Below are positions 45,532-50,838 of a stretch of DNA of 50,838 bases, piece by piece; position 1 is the first letter of the stretch; the number at the start of each line of letters is the position of its first letter. The stretch comes from an uncultured Alphaproteobacteria bacterium (GTDB lineage: Bacteria; Pseudomonadota; Alphaproteobacteria; Bin95). The DNA lies in the NCBI GenBank assembly GCA_937891825.1, contig CALAHN010000043.1, forward strand, positions 1 to 50,838. The letters are read 5' to 3'. The notes below the pieces were generated by a model. The model saw only the letters and a list, made by a program, of their open reading frames with translations. It searched no databases and was not told where the DNA came from. The translations under genes and the position numbers were made by a program.

Positions 45532-46803
45532 TCAGACCGCCTGCTTCTGGGCTTCGACGCCGATGGTCTTTCCCCAGGCGCCAAGGAGGCCAGCCGCATC
45601 GGCGCGCGGCATCGGGCGGGCAAAGTAGTAGCCCTGGCCGTACTCGCAGCCGAGGTCGCGGAGGCAGTCCGCATCCCGTTTCGTCTCGATGCCTTCGGCG
45701 ACGACGGGGATTTGCAGCTCCTTGGCCATGCTGAGGATCGAGCGGATAATCTTCATGCTGCGATCGTCGTCATGCATCGCCATCACGAAGCTGCGGTCGA
45801 TCTTCAAAGTGTCGATCGGGAATTTGTGCAGATAGCCCAGGCTGGAATAGCCGGCGCCGAAATCGTCGATCGCGATGCTGAGGCCCTTGATCTTGCATTC
45901 GCGCAGGGCCTCGGCGGCGCGCTCCGGCTGCTGCATCAGCATGGTTTCGGTGATTTCGAGTTTTAGGCGGCGCGGATCGGCGCCCGTCTTCAGCAACGTC
46001 CGCATGATGTTCGAGACAAAGTTCCGGTCGTCGAAATCGCGGCCCGAAACATTGACGCTGACGAACATATCGTCCCGAACATGATCCTCGGGCCTGCGCA
46101 GCCCTTCGAATTCCATGAACCCGGTGCAGGCCTGCTCCAGGCAAAGCCGGCCAAGCGGCACGATCAGGCCGCTCGCCTCGGCAGTCGGAATGAAGACCAT
46201 CGGCGAAATCAGGCCGCGGGTCTTGTGACGCCAGCGGACAAGCGATTCGAAGCCAGCGATCGCCGTATCCCGAAGATCGACGATGGGCTGAAAGTGCAGC
46301 TCGAAATCCTGATGCTCGATCGCCTGCTCCAGCTCGCGCTCAAGCCGGATTTCCTGGATCGCGACATGCTCACGTTCGTCGTCGATAGCCGTAAGGCTGT
46401 TCAGGGGCGCGTCGCCCAGATTGACGCCCTGGAGTTGATCCATGGTCGAACGAAACCGCTCCATCAGCACGGTCAGGAGCATGCGAAGGATCGGGTCGCT
46501 TTCCTCGATCCGCCGGTTCAATTGCTCGCGCGTGATCAACAGGAGTTCGCAGTTCGAAGCGGCGGTCACCGTCGCCGTCCGCGGCTTGTTGTCAATGATC
46601 GCCATTTCGCCGAAAATCTCGCCGGCGCCGCGCCGCGCCAGCACAACCTTCTCGGCGCCGCGCTGGATGCTGATCTCGACCTGGCCGCGCTCAACGAAAT
46701 AGGCGCATTCGCCAGCATCGCCAGCCTGGAAAATATTGGCGCCTTTCGCGACCAGGAGCCCGTCGAACATCGAACTGTGTTCGCTCATGCTGACGTCCAT
46801 CAT
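45532..46803 (-). CDS. Cyclic-nucleotide-binding domain fused to an EAL c-di-GMP phosphodiesterase
   Basis: The protein has 423 residues. An N-terminal cNMP-binding domain (about 12-120) has the phosphate-binding cassette FGEMAIIDNKPRTATVTA (Glu66, Arg75). The EAL domain (about 160-415) carries ESL at 186-188, Asn251, EITET (about 283-287), DDFGAGYSSL (313-322), Lys334 in KIDRSF, Glu370 in AEGIE and Gln390, so the catalytic set for c-di-GMP hydrolysis appears complete. cAMP or cGMP binding could therefore control c-di-GMP breakdown. No membrane segments are seen. The start at 46803 has a second ATG one codon later. It diverges from the CHASE2 cyclase gene and precedes the FecR gene. Confidence 0.88.
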   Translation of the reverse strand: MMDVSMSEHSSMFDGLLVAKGANIFQAGDAGECAYFVERGQVEISIQRGAEKVVLARRGAGEIFGEMAIIDNKPRTATVTAASNCELLLITREQLNRRIEESDPILRMLLTVLMERFRSTMDQLQGVNLGDAPLNSLTAIDDEREHVAIQEIRLERELEQAIEHQDFELHFQPIVDLRDTAIAGFESLVRWRHKTRGLISPMVFIPTAEASGLIVPLGRLCLEQACTGFMEFEGLRRPEDHVRDDMFVSVNVSGRDFDDRNFVSNIMRTLLKTGADPRRLKLEITETMLMQQPERAAEALRECKIKGLSIAIDDFGAGYSSLGYLHKFPIDTLKIDRSFVMAMHDDDRSMKIIRSILSMAKELQIPVVAEGIETKRDADCLRDLGCEYGQGYYFARPMPRADAAGLLGAWGKTIGVEAQKQAV

Positions 46804-46899
46804 ACAGGTCCGCAAGCATTGATACTCGCTCAGGTTTCCTTAAGACGCCGCTAATAGGATGCGACGCATTCGCAATGCCTTCCTGGAAGGACGACCGAA

Positions 46900-49047
46900 A
46901 TGCCCTTCAGCTTGCGCCGCGTCACAGCCCGCCATGGCTTCGCCATCGCGCTTGGCCTGGCCACGCTCGCCGGCGCCGCGACCCTGCGCGTCTGGGACCC
47001 GGAACCGGTCGTTCGCAGCCGCCTTGCGGCGTTCGATTTCTATCAGCGCGTCTGGACGCGGCCGGCGCGGGCGGCGCCGGTCAGCGTCGTCGATATCGAT
47101 GAAGCCAGCCTCAGCCGGATCGGCCAGTGGCCCTGGCCGCGCCGGCAGATCGCCGCTCTGGTCGACCGACTGACCGAGGCCGGCGCCGCCGTCGTCGCCC
47201 TTGACATGATCCTCGCGGAGCCGGATCGCTCCTCCCCGTCCCTGCTGCGGCCCATCCTCAAGGCCGAGGGCCTGATCGGGACCGACGCCAGCCAAGCCTG
47301 GCCCGACTATGACGCCGAGCTGGCCGCCGCATTCCGGCGCGGCCGCGTCGTCGCGAGCTTCGGGATGCACGGGATAGCGAACGACGCCCGGCCGGCCCTG
47401 AAAACCGGGTTCGCCATTCTGGGCGACGACCCAAGCGCTGGCCTAAGCCGCTATGCCGGCGCTGTCACATCTATTCCAGCGCTTGAGGCTGCAGCGCTTG
47501 GCAATGGCGGCATTAGCGTCGTCTCCGCCACCGACCAGACAATTCGGCGCACGCCGCTCCTCGCCGCGCTCGACGGCCAAGTCTATCCATCGCTCGTCCT
47601 TGAGGCGCTGCGCGTCGCCCAGGGCCGGGACAGCATCGCCGTCAAATCAAGCGACGGCCACGGCCTGAGCGCCGTCCGCGTCGGCAGAGTCGAGATACCG
47701 CTGGAGCGGGACGGCCAGATGTGGCTCCGCTATGCAGAGACGCCGCCTGGCCGAACGCTCCCCGCATGGTCAGTGCTGGACCAAAGCGCAGCCGACCTCC
47801 GCGCCAGGGTCGGGGGGCGCATCGTGCTGGTCGGGTTCAGCGCCGTCGGCCTTTCCGACCTCCGCGCGACGCCCCTCAACCCATTTGAGCCAGGGGTCAA
47901 CATTCACGCCGAGGCGATCAGCCAAATCATCGCGGCCGATTGGCTTGGCCGCCCCAGTTGGACGGTCGCCACGGAGCTTGCCGCTGTCATCGTCATGGCA
48001 TTGGCGGTCATCCTGGCGCTTGCCGGCTTCGGCGCCCGCGCCGGCGGACTGGCGGCCGCGGTCGGGATCGTCGCTGCGGCCGGCGGCTCCGCCTATGCAT
48101 TCCAGCATGCCGGGCTGCTGCTGGACCCGGTCTTCCCGGCAGCGACGCTGCTCGCGGTCTATGTCGTCGTGGCGGCCGCGGTGACGCTCCGGACGGAAAA
48201 GGAACGCGGGCAGATCCGGACTGCATTAGGGCAGTTCCTTTCGCCCGGCCTCGTCGCCCAGATCGCAGAGAACCCGGAAGCCCTGGCGCTCGGCGGCGAA
48301 GCGCGCGACATGACCTTCCTGTTCACCGACCTGGAAGGCTTCACGGCCATGACCGAGCGGCTGGCCCCGGACGCGCTCGTGCGCATCCTGAACCAGTATC
48401 TCGACGGACTGTGCGCCATCGTGCTCGACCATGGCGGGGCGGTCGACAAGATCGTCGGGGACGCCGTCCATGCCATGTTCAACGCGCCGGTCGCCATGGC
48501 GGACCACCCGGCGCGCGCCGTCCGTTGCGCCCTGGCGATGGACGCCTTCGCCATGGCGTTTCAAGCGCGCCTGAAGCAGGAGGGCTACAAGATCGGCGTG
48601 ACGCGCATCGGGGTGAACACCGGGACCGCGATCGTCGGCAACTTCGGCGGGCAGCGCCGGTTCGACTACACCGCCCACGGCGACGCCATCAACACGGCCG
48701 CGCGCCTGGAAGCAGCCAACAAGCATCTCGGCACCCGGATCTGCGTCGCCAAGAGCACGGCCGATCGATGCCCGGACATCGCCTTCCGCCCGACCGGCGC
48801 GTTGATGCTGCGTGGCAAGAGCGAAGGCGTGGAAACCCTGGAGCCGACCCGCGACGGCGTCTTCGCAGCATCCGACCTGGCCTCGCATCATGCTGTCCAT
48901 GCCCGGCTCCAGAACCGCGAGGATACGGCGCAGGCGCAAGCCGACCTCGCCCGCCTCGCAGCGGAGCATCCCGACGATGCGCTGCTGCGCTTCCAGGCTG
49001 GCCACATCGCGAGCGGCGCGGCCGGTCTTCGGATAACGGTCGGCTAG
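46900..49047 (+). CDS. CHASE2-domain class III adenylate cyclase
   Basis: The 715-residue membrane protein has an N-terminal TM helix, a periplasmic CHASE2 sensor (about residues 35-340, with VSVVDIDEASLSRIGQWPWP), three TM helices (about 355-430) and a class III cyclase domain (about 470-640). Metal aspartates are Asp477 (FTDLEGFT) and Asp521 (GDAVHAMFN). Lys517, and Thr in FDYTAHGD, fit ATP selection. Asn598 and Arg602 (NTAARLE) are transition-state residues. All catalytic positions are present, so it should make cAMP. AAGGA lies nine bases before the ATG. It is divergent from the cNMP-binding EAL gene and likely feeds it. Confidence 0.93.
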   Translation: MPFSLRRVTARHGFAIALGLATLAGAATLRVWDPEPVVRSRLAAFDFYQRVWTRPARAAPVSVVDIDEASLSRIGQWPWPRRQIAALVDRLTEAGAAVVALDMILAEPDRSSPSLLRPILKAEGLIGTDASQAWPDYDAELAAAFRRGRVVASFGMHGIANDARPALKTGFAILGDDPSAGLSRYAGAVTSIPALEAAALGNGGISVVSATDQTIRRTPLLAALDGQVYPSLVLEALRVAQGRDSIAVKSSDGHGLSAVRVGRVEIPLERDGQMWLRYAETPPGRTLPAWSVLDQSAADLRARVGGRIVLVGFSAVGLSDLRATPLNPFEPGVNIHAEAISQIIAADWLGRPSWTVATELAAVIVMALAVILALAGFGARAGGLAAAVGIVAAAGGSAYAFQHAGLLLDPVFPAATLLAVYVVVAAAVTLRTEKERGQIRTALGQFLSPGLVAQIAENPEALALGGEARDMTFLFTDLEGFTAMTERLAPDALVRILNQYLDGLCAIVLDHGGAVDKIVGDAVHAMFNAPVAMADHPARAVRCALAMDAFAMAFQARLKQEGYKIGVTRIGVNTGTAIVGNFGGQRRFDYTAHGDAINTAARLEAANKHLGTRICVAKSTADRCPDIAFRPTGALMLRGKSEGVETLEPTRDGVFAASDLASHHAVHARLQNREDTAQAQADLARLAAEHPDDALLRFQAGHIASGAAGLRITVG

Positions 49048-49060
49048 CGCAAGGACCGCG

Positions 49061-49480
49061 TCAGCCCGCCAGCAGCACGACCGCGAGCGCCAGGTGGGTC
49101 AGGGCATGCAATTGCTGATCCGCCCCGAACAACCACCAGAACCGGGCGTTGGCGGGCGTCAGTCCGGTCGCCAGGCCGATCCGCGCCTTCATGAAGTCGA
49201 TCAGGGCATGGACGAAGAAGTCGACAAACGCCAGCCAGACGAAGGCGGGATTGACCGCGAGCGCGACCAGGGCCGTCCCAAAGCCGTGCATGCCGGCGTG
49301 GACGAACAGCGGCGGCGCCCACCCGGCGCGGCGCTGCTTGCCCTGCGCCATCCAATCGGTCTGGAGGATGTAATCCGCCAGCAAATGCTTGATTTCAAAC
49401 AGGACAAACACGACGATGACGGCCCCAAGCGTCACCTGTGTCGTCCCCAACGCCCCGATGCCCATCCCGCCCCTACTCAT
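49061..49480 (-). CDS. DUF3307 membrane protein
   Basis: The 139-residue integral membrane protein has about four hydrophobic segments and the DUF3307 pattern FEIKHLLADYILQTDWMAQG, PLFVHAGMHGFGTALVAL and VDFFVHALIDFMKARIG. Conserved His and Asp in the helices suggest a metal site. Function is not established. The ATG at 49480 lacks a good ribosome site; an ATG at 49465 preceded by GGGGCGGG is an alternative. It converges with the cyclase gene. Confidence 0.82.
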   Translation of the reverse strand: MSRGGMGIGALGTTQVTLGAVIVVFVLFEIKHLLADYILQTDWMAQGKQRRAGWAPPLFVHAGMHGFGTALVALAVNPAFVWLAFVDFFVHALIDFMKARIGLATGLTPANARFWWLFGADQQLHALTHLALAVVLLAG

Positions 49481-49570
49481 TTACCGGCGACGCGCGCCAG
49501 GGAAGTCCAACGATCCGGCGGCTCTGATACCTGCTGGGGCGCCAGGCGCCTAGAGCATTGAATTCCCTTA

Positions 49571-50424
49571 GAGCCTAAAATCAAAAGATCAAGAAGGATA
49601 GCAATGCCTTGCGATCCTTCGCGTTATGATTCGGATGCTGGCGATGAAGGCCCATACTGTGGCGCTTTCTGTCGTGCGCTCCCAATCCTTCGCGAGCCTG
49701 CGGCAGCGTCCGAGTCAGGCGAAGGCGCGTTCGACGACGCAGCGTCTCGGCACGACCTTTTAGCCCTTAGCGGCGCCAGAACGCTTGATGATCTCCAAGG
49801 TCCAGCCGCCCTGGCTTTTGAGCGCCATACACAGTTTCTCGCCGCCAAAGCCGCCGTCGGCAATGACGTGACGCAGCCAGGGGAACCGATGGCGAACCGC
49901 CTTCAAAAGGTCCGGGGCGCCGTCCCGGTCCTGAATGTCGGCCGCGTGGACGATCACGAACAGCATCATCCCGAGCGTGTCGGTCAGGATATGCCGCTTG
50001 CGGCCTTTGATTTTCTCGCCCGCGTCATACCCGCGAGGCCCGCCGAATTCCGTGGTTTTCACGCTCTGGCTGTCGATCACGCCGGCCGTCGGGCTCGCCT
50101 CGCGCCACTCCAACGCCCGCGCGCACATCGCCAGAACATGGTTGATCGCCGTGAACAGTCCCAAGTCCCGCCAGGCGTAGAGATAGCCCGGCGCCGTGGT
50201 CATCGGCGGAAAGTCCTTCGGCAGCGCGCGCCCCGCTTCGCCGCCGGAAACAGTCCGGATATCAAATCCCATTCCCGATCCAGCAAGTCGCTTGGATAGC
50301 GGGACGTCGAACGCCTATGATCCCGACGAGCGATATCTGTCCAGGCCATATGATCCTCCATCTCTTCGCAAAGACGGTGAATCACAACCTACTGATATCG
50401 CTCAACTCCTTTTCGGTCAGGCTC
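49571..50424. mobile_element. Decayed IS5-family insertion sequence (IS427/IS1031-like)
   Basis: The left end is GAGCCTAAAATC at 49571 and the right end GGTCAGGCTC at 50424. They are imperfect inverted repeats, and the same ends recur at the window edges. Flanking triplets are TTA (49568-49570) and TCA (50425-50427), both TNA but not identical. About 854 bp; the encoded transposase has a DDE catalytic fold but is broken. The left edge differs from the copy at 50790 by an extra base. The element is probably non-autonomous now, though it could be mobilised in trans. Confidence 0.82.
49589..50349 (-). pseudogene. Broken IS5-family transposase
   Basis: The N-terminal part reads RYPSDLLDREWDLISGLFP and AAKRG, the start of IS5 transposases. 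The frame then shifts and about 27 conserved residues are absent before ALPKDFPPMTTAPGYLYAWR in another frame. The catalytic domain shows VIDSQSVKTTEFGG (first Asp) and VIADGGFGG (second Asp). A TAA at 49760-49762 ends the frame after RSGAAKG, and a TGA at 49715-49717 follows where tryptophan is usual. The DDE glutamate (VVERAFA, codon 49730-49732) lies beyond the first stop. The longest remaining open part is 49760-50272. Confidence 0.85.
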
Positions 50425-50572
50425 TCAGAGGCGAACAAGGGAAACCCGGGCCGCTTCGGTTAAGCGCAATGAATTTAACCGCGCCCTGTCTTCGCCCGAC
50501 AATGAGTTAACGCTTACGGGTAAGAGCGCAAACCTCATCAAGCATTGGGGATGGGGTTGGGAACCGCCATTC

Positions 50573-50785
50573 TTATTGCGCGAATGGCTTGAACGTCAGT
50601 AACCCATTCCGGGCCGATTCAAGCGACCTGACCACAGCCGCTGCTATTCCGCGCCCTGCGGCGTCGCCATAAAAATTACAAGAACCGTAAGCTAGTAATG
50701 AATCGTCCGGGTTCTTCAAAATGAGCTTTGCAAACCCGTCGGACAGCGTGTCATAGATCACAACCCCGCCCTCTTCAATTATCAC
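50573..50785 (-). CDS. Short hypothetical protein, possibly truncated at its 5' end by an IS
   Basis: The 70-residue frame starts at a GTG at 50785, two bases from the IS left end at 50790. It reads DTLSDGFAKLILKNPDDSLL and SCNFYGDAAGRGIAAAVVRS; I recognise no family. The open frame continues upstream into the IS, so the native N-terminus may have been separated by the insertion. The flanking 50428-50572 segment shows no gene. This region is less GC-rich than the rest of the window. Low confidence as a real protein. Confidence 0.35.
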   Translation of the reverse strand: MIIEEGGVVIYDTLSDGFAKLILKNPDDSLLAYGSCNFYGDAAGRGIAAAVVRSLESARNGLLTFKPFAQ

Positions 50786-50789
50786 CTGA

Positions 50790-50838
50790 GAGCCTGAATC
50801 AAAAGATCATGAAGGCTTGCAATGGGTTGCGATCCTTC
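50790..50838. mobile_element. Left end of an IS5-family-like insertion sequence (partial, runs off the window)
   Basis: Bases 50790-50838 align with 49571-49620 apart from one indel and several substitutions. The reverse strand would encode the C-terminal end of the transposase (RRIATHC then KPS and a stop), close to RRIARHCYPS of the internal copy. TGA (50787-50789) is the flanking triplet. The orientation matches both the internal copy and the right end at 1-55. Confidence 0.8.

Overview
The window is about 50.8 kb of GC-rich, gene-dense bacterial chromosome. Protein families and gene order point to an alphaproteobacterium, probably Rhodospirillales-like. The evidence is a 1600-residue NAD-dependent glutamate dehydrogenase, pepA next to holC, a surA-pdxA-rsmA run, and small alphaproteobacterial proteins of the DUF1192, DUF1289 and DUF2059 families. 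This placement is an inference; no rRNA or species marker is present. There is one RNA gene, tRNA-Gly(GCC), and no CRISPR array, prophage or secretion cluster.

Layout. 1-55 is the right end of an IS5-family-like insertion sequence that touches the stop codon of an mlaE lipid-transport permease. 1363-5636 holds an orphan RsbW-like kinase, phosphohexomutase and galU (sugar-nucleotide supply), and a VWA protein paired with a membrane-anchored J-domain protein. 5861-8710 holds a NIPSNAP protein, an LhgO-like oxidase and two tandem DsbA-fold isomerases. 8799-10325 has a secreted FecR-domain protein, the tRNA and a 560-bp gene-free, AT-richer gap. 10326-17273 has the glutamate dehydrogenase, a carboxymuconolactone decarboxylase-like protein, a MaoC hydratase and an MFS transporter. 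17502-24174 has a Tat-type lipoprotein, two quinone reductases, a hydrolase-like protein without a nucleophile serine, 3-hydroxyanthranilate dioxygenase, holC and pepA. 24345-28874 has surA-pdxA-rsmA and small conserved genes. 28988-33841 has a quinone reductase, selB-selA and a lone Hpt protein. 33960-39750 is a set of short catabolic operons (MaoC-DAO-ABM; PhyH-LLM-MDR; another isomerase). 39777-44812 has an orphan solute-binding protein overlapping pyrE, a TauE/SafE exporter and a Baeyer-Villiger monooxygenase. 44846-49047 is a FecR / cNMP-binding-EAL / CHASE2-adenylate cyclase signalling cluster. 49061-50838 has a DUF3307 membrane protein, a decayed IS copy, an ORF next to another IS, and the left end of that IS.

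How it fits together. Most of the window is housekeeping plus scattered catabolism of acyl-CoA, aromatic or terpenoid-like compounds, with repeated families: three DsbA-fold isomerases, four MDR reductases, two MaoC proteins and two secreted FecR proteins. The most system-like region is 44846-49047. There a periplasmic FecR protein, a cyclic-nucleotide-binding c-di-GMP phosphodiesterase and a CHASE2 adenylate cyclase could form a local cAMP-to-c-di-GMP relay. Both window ends lie inside copies of the same IS in the same orientation, so the window looks like an assembly contig broken at a repeated element.
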